Source: Pithys albifrons albifrons (lineage: Eukaryota; Chordata; Aves; Passeriformes; Thamnophilidae). Taken from it: a stretch of DNA of 64,000 nucleotides. A program made the position numbers and the translations under genes. Every line of letters begins with the position of its first letter. Position 1 is the stretch's first letter. The stretch is taken from assembly GCF_047495875.1 (NCBI RefSeq), contig NC_092459.1, positions 38,793,490 to 38,857,489 on the forward strand. Direction: 5' to 3'. Below, piece by piece: positions 11,002 through 22,427 of the stretch. The notes beneath the pieces were generated by a model, which ran no database searches, had not been told where the DNA came from, and saw only the letters and a program-made list of their open reading frames with translations.

Positions 11002-14000
11002 GTTCCATATCGTTGCAGATTCCTTCAGCACACAGCATAACGAGGCTACAAGAAACCAATCATCATAGTACTGCATACAGTTATCACACACTAGACTCTT
11101 CAGCAACAGCATAGTATCGATGAGGCTCAAAAAAAGTCTGCTGGAAAAAAATCTAGTTTGGTTCCATGACACCTAAAGTTAATTTCACCAAATTTTGTTC
11201 TAAAACTATGTCAGCGTGTCTTTTGGCTTTAGTGTTTGCTTTCTAAGTTCTTTTGTGTTGATTTTCAATTGATACCCACCTACTTAACCATGAAGCATAT
11301 AATCTATTAGTAGAACTGAATCTGCACATGTGTGGGTTCCCTGTTGGACAAAGCTCATAGTCTGGTAGGCATAAATTATAATTTAATAGACACATAGCAA
11401 GAAAAAAAAACCCAGCCCATCTGTTTCATCCTTTAACTAAATATTTTAGAAGGAAGTAATTCACCTTGGCAAGATTCCACAGTAAGTTATGAATAGAATA
11501 AATAAGTTTCCATGTATTTCTGTTTGTACTTGCATTGTCTCTCGGTTAGGACAATTTATATTCATCTCTTTGAAAATATTTTCACAGTAAATGAATAAAA
11601 CATCCACCATTCTCAAAGGCTGCATCTGTTTCAGAGATCATGTTACTGAATCAAAAGCATTTTTGTCAGTGAGAGAACTTAAGAACTGACTGTGGTATCT
11701 GGAGGCAAACTAATTTTAAGTAAAATATCTCTCGCTAATGGAGTGCCAGAAACTATCCAGGAAGAACCTTCCCGTAGTCTAAAGAATGGATAAAACTGTT
11801 TTTCCTTTGAGTAGTTGCCTTGAATCTTCCTTGTTGCAAAGTAACTTTTCTTCTATCTCTGATAACTATGTAGAATATCCTTATACTAACATTTTAGTAG
11901 TCACAGCCTGCTGCCATTTTTCCATCTATTCTGTTGTCTAGATTAAATAAACCCAACTGCTTCCCAAGGGCTTTTTCTTTCATTTTGGTCTTCTTTCTCT
12001 AGTTTTCTATAGATTCTTCTTTAAACATGTTGCCCAAGTTCCAGTTTCTCACCAGACCTTAACAGAGGAAGTAATTTGTTCCTTTATACGCCATTCTTGT
12101 TAATATATCACAGAATGAGAGACACCATATTTTCATTATAACATCCCAGCAGGGATTCCTGTTTCATTTGTGATCTGCTATGACTCTCACAGCCTTCACT
12201 GCAGTATCTCTTACAATTTGGTTATTTTTCATTTTGTACCTACACCTTTGATTTTGCCTTCCTAAATGTTGAACTATACACGTGTTTAGTGAATTTTCTC
12301 TTCTCAATTTTAAATTATTTTTTTCAATGCTTAAAGAACTTTTGTATTCTGATCTGTCTGATTCTTCCAAAGTGCTTTCAAATCATCCAGCCTGACATTA
12401 TCTAAAATTTCAATGTTAATTATTTTTTCTATTATCCAAGTCATTAAAAAGGATATTTTGGTTACAAAATTATCAGCTTCAGAAAAATGCTGAGGAACAC
12501 AACCTGAACTGTCTTTCCAACCTAAAAATCCCGTTGCTTGTGTTGTTTCTGTAGCACTTGATATGGTGAAGGCTTGACAGTTAAATATGCGTTGCATCAA
12601 TGTGAAATCAAAGGGTTGCTCCAGAAAACTTCACAGCTAGAACAGACGAAAATTAATGCAATCTGGCCACACTCTTTGATTACATTATTATTTATCGTTG
12701 TGTTATTAAATTCAGCAGACTTTCACTGATAAAAATCAAAAGCAGTTAAAAACTACATCATGACTTTCTCTTTCAAGTTATTTGGTTCATAATATGGTGA
12801 TCTGGACTGGGTTGCTGCACACCATATACATTCATCATGGGATCTGTCCTGTGAAGTGATCAATATTCTGGCCCTGATTCAGACCAGAAGATGGGGACAT
12901 GAATTTAGTAACTCTGTGTCACGGGAGGAGTGAAACAGAATTGTCACCCATCACCTGTCAGTTTGCAACAGAAAAGGAAGCAGAGGAAGCTCATGGGTCT
13001 AAACTCAAAGCCTAGGTAGTTTTCAAAAGAATACAGGTAGCAGAAATGTGAGTAAAATTGAATGCATGCAACTATGTAAAGTACACAGAATTCTCTCTCC
13101 TAATGTCCCAGCAAGGGAACACTTCCACCTACCACATCCTTCCTCAAATGTATGGGGTTAAGATACACAGCTGTATTTGGAGAGAAGACACCCCTTCCTG
13201 CAGCACCACAGCTCATCACCAACCGCACAGGGAAAAAGACATTGCTTCAGACTGGGAAGAGTCCTGCAGCAGAGCAGGAAATGTGACAGAATTTCATTGC
13301 TGTTCTGGAAGAACTATAAGCAGAACAAAACAGCACTGGGAAATTCAGTTTTACTGGGTAAAGATGGGAGTGCATATAATTGAAAGGTATAGAAGGCAGA
13401 GAGGTTCAAACAGAAGCATCTGCCAGGGAAGTGTAAAGCACCTAAGACCTTTCTTAAAAATTACAATTCAAAATCCACAAAATTTGTTACATTCAACTTA
13501 TTGTTCATCTAGAAGAAGAAGTAGAAAAAAAAGAAATTAAGTAGAAGAAATACTTCAAGAGAGGAAAACCCCAAATAAGAATACTTTTACCATTTTGTGT
13601 TGTGCTGTCCAGATAGGACTCTTGCACTTTCATTAATCTATTTCCATTTATTTTCAAGGAATAAATAGTAGAGGCCCAGGGCCTGTTATGATACTTCATG
13701 CATTTGTTCTACACACAAAATTTCTAGGGATATCTGAACATCAACTGAAATCAAAGATCTTTGAAAAAAAAATCTGTCATAAACAATGTAAAACAGTTGG
13801 GTAGACCTAAACAACCCTGAAGAGATGACTTTTTCTGAAATTGTTCTTCTGTTATTTCACAGTAAGAAGCTAAGTATTCTAACACATCCTCAGTTATATT
13901 ATCTGATGTAAATCTGACTGCCTTTCATTTCAACAGCTGGCAAAAGATTGGCTGGAAATGATTTTACATCAACTGATTTGGCTTGGAAGAAATGGAAAAT

Positions 14001-17000
14001 AAAAAGCAGGAAGTAATTTGCAAATGGACAGCTACAGTGGCCTCCCAACTGGAATGAGCAGTTAAGAACCAACTTTACATTACCTAACTTTAGTTATCTT
14101 AAAGCTGGGCATAGAATTTAATGTCTAAATCTTGTCACCTAGGCTTTCTCCTTTCAAATATCTCCATCGAATGACTAATAAGATACGTATTTTAAATATG
14201 TGAGGTAAATACATACTTGAAGAGGCCTGTCACTCTCCACGAACTGTAAATGAAGTTTTGGTGAATGGCTGAAAGTCTAAATATATAAAATCTGGGCATT
14301 TAAATTAGATGAAGTGTATCTTACCTTAGAAAGTCCAACATGAAATAACATCATTTTGATTTGCACAGACTTTTTGTGTCTTGAGTGATCAAAAAACTGT
14401 TGTGGTGTGCAGAGAGGATAAATGAATGTAAGGGGAGGGAAGGGATTATGAAGTGAGTAAAAGAGAGTAACTTGGAGAGTTTATGCGGGAATGTTAATTT
14501 TCTGAAGCAAGGAGCAAGTCAAAATGCAAACACCTTTCTGCTTGTTAGTTTTGATGGGTAAACATGAAATGTCTTGTTATACCTGAGGGCTATTGGGAAA
14601 TTAGGAGAATCCATGATTGCAATGGTGAAGTTTACAACAAGGCTGAAATCTGAGAAGATATTACAAAATGAAGCATTTTAGGTGTGCTTCATCTTGACAC
14701 TGTATCACTTATTCTATATAAGACGGGGTTGGGGTTTCAGTTTGTATCCCAGACAGGTAAGTGCAGCATGGGATTTGAAAGTCAAAAGTGCTATTACTAG
14801 ACATAGTAAAATAGCTGGAGGAAGGCAGTGTGCTAACTAAAATACACTTCTTCTGGTGGCTGCAACCAGTTAAGTGGCTCTTCCAGGACCTGTACTGAGT
14901 TTTAGAGAACTGATTTCTGCCTTTCCAATATCATCAGTGGTAAAGCCCACCTAATGTTATTATCCAGCTTCTGTGTTTACATTCTTGTCAATAACCACTA
15001 AGTTTTCAGAACTGACATTTAGATAAATTAATGGTGATGAAAAGGAAACCTAGCTGTCTTGCTGCACCATTTCAATGAAGCAAATTCAAGTCTAGGCAAG
15101 TTTGTTCCTCTGTGCTGATTTTTTTTTCACATTGGCCTGATCTCTAAAACATCTTTCAAAGATGAGTGGGTGAAAATCTGTCCATAATTTGTGCATTTCC
15201 TCTAGACTTACAAACTGCAAACAGCTGCAAGCCATATGGAACAAGCCTATTTTGAAGAGCTATTTAAAAAGTTTGAGTGGCAACATCCTTTGTACAGCAT
15301 ATGAGGCAATAAACACATAGCACTTGATTTTTGTATACTTCACTTTTAAATTATGAAACACTTTTCCTGCAGAGATGGTTTCTCTTTCATTCTCTGTACT
15401 TCATGCACAGCTAAGCTGTCTGGTGGACACTGGACTTGTTATTTTGTCTTGGTTTTGCTTTAACTTAAAATAAAAGTAATCAGTGTGGAAAGCCTGTATG
15501 TGGAAGGATAATTCCAACTACATTAAAATAAATAATAATACTCTAATTCCTATTTAATTCTTTTGGTTGAAAGGAAGTAGTTATAGCTGCTTCTAACCTG
15601 AATAATTTTTCCTTTAGTAGCATTTAAAAGTCATTGTTGTTTTAAAGGTGCATTTATGAATAAAACATTGGAGTTCTAAAAACAGCCTGTCTTTCCAGTG
15701 TTTTGAATTGGGAGCAAAAATAACAATTAATTGGTATGTGTAGAATTTCACCTGACATTTTATGAGCAGAAGCATTACACCTGATTTAATATCTGAATCA
15801 ACTGTAGGGGTAGCCTTGAGAATTAAATCTATAGTTTTGAACTGGCCTGATTTAATTTCTGGCTTTCAGTTTAAAATAGAGAGATTTTTCATGGTTCCAC
15901 TTCATTTCAAAATTCTATACTGTTAGTAGGAGTACTTACATGGATTGTTTGGAGGGCAAGAGATATTAAATTACCATAAATTAGATATTACAAAACACAT
16001 CAACAGTGTTCTTTCAAAAGAATTAGTAACTCTAGACACAAGCAGCATTAGGGCTAACACAGAGTTTCTTCTCCCTTTGTGTAAGGCATCATGATTTCTA
16101 TTTGGTCTTGGAAAAGCCTGAGTTCCTTCAGCTTTGATTAACCTTGAGAGGAGATATAGGCATCCAACATGTCACAAGATAAAATCCTTGCTAGCATATG
16201 AAATTAATCTCTTCCTTACTCTGCTACATGTGTGCATGTTGGTTTGGGGAAAGGCACAGTTTTGAATCAGCTTCACTGAAGGATCAGGATTTCTGAACTC
16301 TACAGAAAAAATATGGAATCACTATGAGATACAAAATTCCATTTCACGGGCCATTGTATGATCATGCAGAGACCATAAGGTCTGCAACAACACCTCCAAA
16401 TCCCATGGCAAGGTCCAAACAGTAAAAAGAAGAGGCTAATTCAAGCAGTAAACTCAACAAGGCCTCATTGGATATTATTTTCTGGTTCTGTCTGAATTAC
16501 TGTAATTGCTAGTTGTTGCTTTTCATTTCACTTTCAGTAGTCACACATATGCAACCTACTGCTGCTTCCTGCTTGTAACTAATCCTATCCATTCTCAAGC
16601 ACCTGATATTATTAGATTAACAATGCATATATTACAAGAAGTGACCATATGATCTAAAAGCATCCCATGAAACAGTTCCCCAGCTTATATATATTGCAGT
16701 GTTATAAACATGGTGTATAATTCTATACAGATCTTCTGTCTACACAGCATTTCACTTGAGATTAATCCCTGCACATTGGAGTCTGTGATGAGAGTCAAGC
16801 CATACAAAACATTCAGGTTTTCTTTGCAAGTGTTTTTTTTAAGAACTGGCATGAAATTCCAGGGAGACAGAGTGAAGTAGCTTGAAGTTCTGAAAACACT
16901 TGCACAGCTAATTGGAAAGTTGTTTATCAGAATGATCCAGGGGCTGACCAACAGCAGAAATTCATTTCTGTCTAATGCAGTAGTTTTCTCTTCAGGTGAA

Positions 17001-18412
17001 GTGACCACAGAGGCATATGCACCCACCAAAGCTGTGCTGCAGCACTTCTGCCACAGCCACAGTGGACAGTACGATCAGCAGCAGAACGGGCAGGCCCTGC
17101 TCTGAATTATAGCCAGGATGAGATTTCACCTCCAATCGTCTAGATTTGAGGTCCAGGAGTGTTGTTAGTCATTATGCATGGACATGATAGGCAAAGAGGT
17201 GAGGCAGAATCCTATCTCTAAAGTGCATATTCTCACATAACCTCTCTGCTAATCAAAAACCCAATTCACTCACAGGCTCCTGTTGCCCACTCATCCCATC
17301 AAGTAATGTCTTCTTTCCCTGATAAAAGTGTATCCCTTTGTCCTCAATAACTCCATTGCGTTATTTTCTGAAACAGTGTGTACTTTATCCTGTGTGGGAG
17401 AGGTTTCTATCTGATTTTCATACACTCCTTTGTTCTGTGAGAGACTTCTGGGAAAGAGAATTTCAAGACCAAACAGCAGGAAGGAGAAGGAAAAGAGAAG
17501 AAACTGCTAGGCAGCAAAAGAGTTGCTCACTCAAATATAAGATGCTTCCTCACACACACACACTCCCACCCCATTTCATCACAGTGACGAGATCAAGCAT
17601 GAAAACATATACAACAGAAGATTACTGTATTCTGAAAAAGGCAGAGTTTGTACCTGATAAGTAATTCTTACCAGACATTTCCACTGATCAGTTTTTCCTA
17701 AATATGACCCAACTAAAAATCTTTCATTTGGCATCAAATGCAAACTTTTTTATTGGATTTTTTTTTCCATGAGAAATATCAAAAGAAGTTTATTTCAGTT
17801 AAATTCACGTGCACCTTCTTTTCATCCTTTTTGGTTTTACCCTAACTTTAAATTTTTTCAGTTTGGCTGCTGAACCAAAATATCAGTTATTCACGCAGCC
17901 CAAACAGACAGGTCAGTAGCTGTAATTAACAGAAGCAGCAGTTCATTTGAACATACCCAAATTCTTAACCCACATTTCCAAAATACCTGATTTTTTTTGT
18001 GGAATGTGTGCATCACCCAAATCAGTATTTTACAGATTCTAATTATGCAAGCACATATACAGGTGGCTCTTGAAAAGTACATTTGAAAGCCCCCCAAAAT
18101 CATCTCAGTCCAAAAATCCTTATTACATCTAATTTCTATTTTTCATTTCAATAAACCAATTAACACAATGACTAGGAAACAGTCCTTGGTTCCACAAAGT
18201 CAAGGGACTCTGAAAATAAAGGCAAATAAGGGTAAGTGCACGCTACTTTTTTCTTTCCACAATTTTACTTACTGCTTTGTTTATTGTCAGTATCAAACAG
18301 TTAAGCAGGGAGGCCTTTCCTCCTTTTGCATTTCATTCTCTGTGATGCTTTAATATAGGCACATCACTGTGGAGCTTCCTCAACTGGACCTGTATTTTTC
18401 CAGGCCCAAATC
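11002..18412. other. Unique AT-rich sequence, no gene seen
   Basis: A long segment with only short unrelated reading frames, the largest 160 codons at 13058-13540 on the plus strand. That frame has no domain I recognise and no exon-like boundaries. A short CA run (17552-17563) and a slightly GC-richer patch (about 16990-17110) are the only visible irregularities. The part at 15600-15870 is evenly AT-rich with no low-complexity runs, a look often shared by conserved non-coding DNA, but this cannot be tested here. No CR1 or LTR was recognised. Confidence 0.6.
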
Positions 18413-18472
18413 TCAGAATCACAGAATATGCTGAGCTGGAAAGGATGCACCAGGATCATCAAGTCTGATTGT
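18413..18472 (-). mobile_element. CR1 LINE 3'-end fragment, antisense
   Basis: The reverse complement carries the CR1 3' terminal signature: TCAGAATCACAGAATATG, then CTGAGCTGGAAAGG and AGGATCATCAAGTC. Only about 60 bp are clear. Weaker similarity may continue to about 18530. The copy is very short and 5'-truncated. Its terminal repeat lies at the left, so the element reads right to left. Confidence 0.85.
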
Positions 18473-21148
18473 AAGGTCTCTTCAAGAATTAAATGTCCAG
18501 TTACACAGAGGTATTATAGGATGCCCTAATCTCCTTACTTGCCACTTATGTAGATGCAGATGTCACATTTCCTCTAAGACATGGTCCCCTTTGCAGGAAT
18601 TCAAATGAATAGAAAAAGTTTCACTTTAAGACAAAGCTATAGTCAAAAGCAGCTTTTGTGGTGGTGGCTTTGCAAACATTTTAAGCTCGGTGTTGAATAT
18701 GCAAGCAGTTAGTTCATTTGATCTGGGACTAATTAATGTTTCAAAGTTAAACAGATGCCTGATTGCAATGTTCACAGAGTGGTAACAATGCCTGAAGTTA
18801 ATGACCTCTGACAGTTCATGTTAGAATCCTTATTTTATGTAAGTTTTCTTTGCCATACATGACTTATAGTTAATGGTTTCTTATAAAACCAGCAATTTAT
18901 AGATTATAAAGTCAAATTGTTCTATCCTATTACTTCAAGCAATGAGTGGACCAGGTGAAGGAAGTGTTAGACACATATAGCAAAGAAGTCAGCTGGAGTT
19001 ATCAAAAAGTTCTTTAGCTCCCTGGCCGCCTAGCTCACATTCCAGATGTGTTTTGTGGCATCTTTCCCAGCCCCGATCCTCCATTGCCCAAAGTGGAGAT
19101 TGTGGGAAAGTGCATCATGGGTACCTCAGGAGTACAAACTTTCTTTTAATGGAAACCAGGGATAGGCAACTGGGTAAGAGTGGTTCATGCCTGTTGTCTT
19201 TGCCAACAGGGAGTGAGGTTGTGGCTTGGATGTGCATCTGCTCTGAGGAGCTGTGACCCTATCACTGATCCCACAAAATTCATGTTATGAAGTGTGAATT
19301 ATTTTAGTGAGAGCAGTGGAAATTCTCCAGTATAGACTGTTTTCTATCCCACAACCACATTTCATGCTATCTTGGTTTTTAAAAGGTTCTATGAAACCTC
19401 AGTATATTGCATAATTGTGTTAATGATTCTGCAAAAATTAAACCATGCCAATTCTGTATTCAGAATCAAAGCAGCCTAATACTTAATGACTTATAAGCTT
19501 TGACATTTTATAGGTCTGCTGGGACATTTATGAAATACCCATCTTCATTTGTGAAACTCAGCTGAATATTTTACTGTTGTTCTGTATTAACATTTGGTAC
19601 TATTTGAAGGTTTCCTCAAAGGATTTCAAAGTATTTCTGGTAGGCTGCACATATAATTCTTCCTCCCCCATCCTTGTGTTTTATAGCTGTAGTATAGATA
19701 GGCTGCTTACAGCCAGTGAAAGGTTTACACTAAAGGATATAGTCATCATAAAAAGTAATGAGATAAAATTCAGAATTCCTAACTACATAGAATCAAGTGC
19801 CTATAGCCACTAAGTAATTACTCCAATGCAAGACATTAAGTCAAACCTTCTAAGAGCTCTTTCTTGTAGCAGCTGCTAAATGATTAATATCATGTTGGTA
19901 GATTTCACAGGAGAATCTGTTAAATAAATGAAGGTTCAGTGTATATGCAAAGTTTAAATTCTGCACAATTTGTTTTAGAGTCAACATACAATATTGCATA
20001 TTTCATGATTCCAAGAGGAGTGCAGTATTCATTAAGAAAATACAGATGGTCTTCAAATAGCTAACAAGATTTCAGTCATTTCATTTCTCCCTGCTGTGAA
20101 ACCTGGAGAGAAGACAACAGTAACAATGAACTCAGTATGGCTGAACCTCAAGGCTTTTTTCTGCCAAAACATTATCAAAATCCTGAACTGATGTTAGCAG
20201 TCAAATTCCACCAAGTTTAACAGAGCTAAGCTATTTACAGGACTTTGAAATGTTTCCCTCTTCTCTCCAAGAGTATTTTTTTCACCTTGAGAAACCCCAG
20301 AATTCATAAGAGTAAAGCTGCCAATTTATTTGGAGCCCTGAATAGCCAGCAGCATGTAGTTGTACTGCCCCAGGAGTGCAGCAGTCTGAATCTTCAGACT
20401 CAGAGAATGAGAATTCAACCCTTGGTGGCTGCCTTGCTTTGGGAGAAAACAACCAAATCAGCAGGTTAGTCACAGAGACTCTTCCTTCCCCTCCCATCAA
20501 GTGCCCTACACTAATGCAGTGTGGAGAAGAGGGAAGTGTGAAGAAATGAGGCCTTGGGCATCCAAGAGTCTAACCCTCTCCGCAGCACTTCTCTGCACAG
20601 CAGGACCTAATCGTGCCTAAAATCTGTATTCAGCACACTAATATCCTATGGAATTTGTGAAAAACAACAGCTGAAAAACATGCTTTGTTGTTCTGAATCC
20701 ACTCAGGAATAATTGATTTCTCTCACAGTTTTCTTGGATTTCAGGATTTCTTCCCACATGATTACTGCCTGTAGTGAGTATTTGATGAATGATGCAAATA
20801 CAAACACTGAAAAACAAACAATGGACTCTCAGAATTTAGATCAGAAAATTAGCTTTACCTTCACCTGACACTGTTAAAAACATTCTGCCTCCTGCCTCCA
20901 CTTATGTTTAACTTCCCCTGTGTCATTCTAATGCATTCACTATTTTTATTCAGGAGCAACTAAGAATAAGAACAAATATATGCACTGAGAAGTAGAAATA
21001 TATGAATGCATTGCACATGCACACAAAGACAGATTGATTCCATATTTCTGTCCCAAAAGACCTTCAACACTAAATAAGTAATTGGATTTCTAAAAAGCTT
21101 AAAAATAATTTTAAAAATATACTTGTTAAACCAAAGTCTGTTCACCAT
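18473..21148. other. Unique sequence, no gene seen
   Basis: AT-rich sequence with scattered frames up to 78 codons and none recognisable. A moderately GC-richer patch at about 19020-19260 and another at about 20310-20640 show no known repeat or exon structure. Confidence 0.6.
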
Positions 21149-21740
21149 TGTGCTGGTTTTGACAAGAATGGGAGTTAATTTTCCTCATAGCAGCTGGTAA
21201 GGGTCTATGTTTTGGCTTTGTACTAGAAACAGTGTTGATAAAACAGGGATGTTTTTGTTATTGCTGAGCAATGCAGTGCTTGCAGAGAGTTAAAGCATCT
21301 CACTCAAGACCACCAGTGAGGAGATTTTGGGTATACAGGGAGTTGTGAAGGGACACAGCCAGGAGAGCTGACCCCAGATGACCACAGGAACATCCAGTGC
21401 ATAAGGTGTAATGCTTAGCTTATAAATCTGGGGGTAGAAGGAAGGGGTGTGGGACGATCAGAGTGCTGGCCTTTGTCTTTCCAAGTCACTGTTATGTGTG
21501 ATGGAGCCCTGCATCCCTGGGGGTGGCTGAACACCTGTTTGTCAGTGGGAAATGGTGAATTAATTCCTTGGGTTTGTTTGTGTTTGCACACAGTTTTTGC
21601 TTAATCTGTTAAACTGCCTTTATTTCAGATAATGAGTTTTCTCACTTTTACTCTTCCAATTCTCTCCCCCATCCCACCTAGAGGGAAGTGAGCAAGTAGT
21701 TGTCTGGGACTGAGTTGCCAGCTGGAATTAAACCATGACA
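21149..21740 (+). mobile_element. Solo LTR, avian ERVL-like, sense
   Basis: A 592-bp LTR on the plus strand, from TGTGCTGGTTTTGAC to TTAAACCATGACA. The start (CTGGTTT, then GGGAGTTAATTTTCCTC) and the end match a widespread avian LTR type in which the ends read TGTCCTGGTTT and AAACCATGACA. TATAAAT at 21421-21427 marks the promoter, preceded by a GGGACACAGCC / AGCTGACCC block common to this LTR type. The pentamer TCACC occurs just outside both ends (21142-21146 and 21742-21746), but it is offset by two bases at the left and one at the right. The target duplication is therefore not clean. A diverged relative lies at 26578-26963. No internal retroviral genes are next to it. Confidence 0.88.
21421..21427 (+). 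promoter_or_regulatory. LTR TATA box (TATAAAT)
   Basis: TATAAAT sits about 270 bp into the plus-strand LTR and is followed by a G-rich run (CTGGGGGTAG). This is the expected position for the U3 core promoter. Whether it is active cannot be told from sequence. Confidence 0.6.
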
Positions 21741-21789
21741 ATCACCCTCAATTATACCTATGCTGTACTAATACCACACGATGCACTAC

Positions 21790-21794
21790 TGGGC
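21790..21794. repeat. Target-site duplication TGGGC (left)
   Basis: Five bases directly before the LTR end, identical to 22423-22427. Confidence 0.85.
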
Positions 21795-22422
21795 TGTCTT
21801 GGTTTGAGATAAGCAACTGCCAACCCCCCCAAGCACAGAGAGAAAAGCCTCCCTCCTAACACCAGGGAAAGGGAGGAAAAGAGAGGGGAAAGAAAAAAAA
21901 AACACTTCAAACTGCATTTATACTAAATCTACATATATTTTTCACAGAAAGAAAGAGACAATTAGAAGAGAGTACAAATATACACTCACACAAGTCTGCA
22001 ACAACAAGTTCCCCACCTCAACTTCTTAACGAACACACAAATTCTACTGTCCTAACTACACATTACTTAAGAAGAAGCTTATTCCCCAGGGAGACAAACC
22101 CAAGCAGAAATGAGAGACCCAGAACAACACATTTTACTTTCCTGAGGTACCCTGTGAGCCAGTGGTGGGCCTGGTCCTCTCCATCCCCCCTGGGACAGCA
22201 TCGTGCGTCCTCCCAAGAGGAGGGCTGAGAAGCGACTGCCTTAACCACTCCCACACTGGTTCCTACTTCCCTGGAGATGATGTCATAATGTGGTATGGAA
22301 TACAAACTTACTGGCTAGAAGAGGTCAGCTGTTAGCTCAGCCCAGCTCAAGTCAGCTGACAGCTTCGGCCTAGTCCACACTTCAGAGCCCAAATCTAGGC
22401 CCACCTAGGTGAACCCATAACA
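21795..22422 (-). mobile_element. Solo LTR, ERVL-like, antisense, with perfect 5-bp TSD
   Basis: A 628-bp element whose minus strand runs from TGTTATGGGTTCACC to CTCAAACCAAGACA, giving the TG...CA ends of an LTR. TGGGC is directly repeated outside both ends (21790-21794 and 22423-22427), a perfect 5-bp target duplication as expected for ERVL or ERV1 integrases. On the minus strand a TATAAA occurs near 21917-21922, followed by a pyrimidine-rich stretch near the 3' end. The intact duplication argues for an undisturbed, relatively recent insertion later reduced to one LTR. It lies only 54 bp from the sense LTR at 21149-21740. The 80-codon minus-strand frame at 22063-22305 is inside this LTR and is not considered a gene. 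Confidence 0.9.
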
Positions 22423-22427
22423 TGGGC
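22423..22427. repeat. Target-site duplication TGGGC (right)
   Basis: Five bases directly after the LTR end, identical to 21790-21794. Confidence 0.85.

Noticed and set aside
13058..13540. 160-codon plus-strand reading frame
   Set aside because: Random-looking composition and no family resemblance. A second overlapping frame of similar quality (13177-13383) argues for chance.
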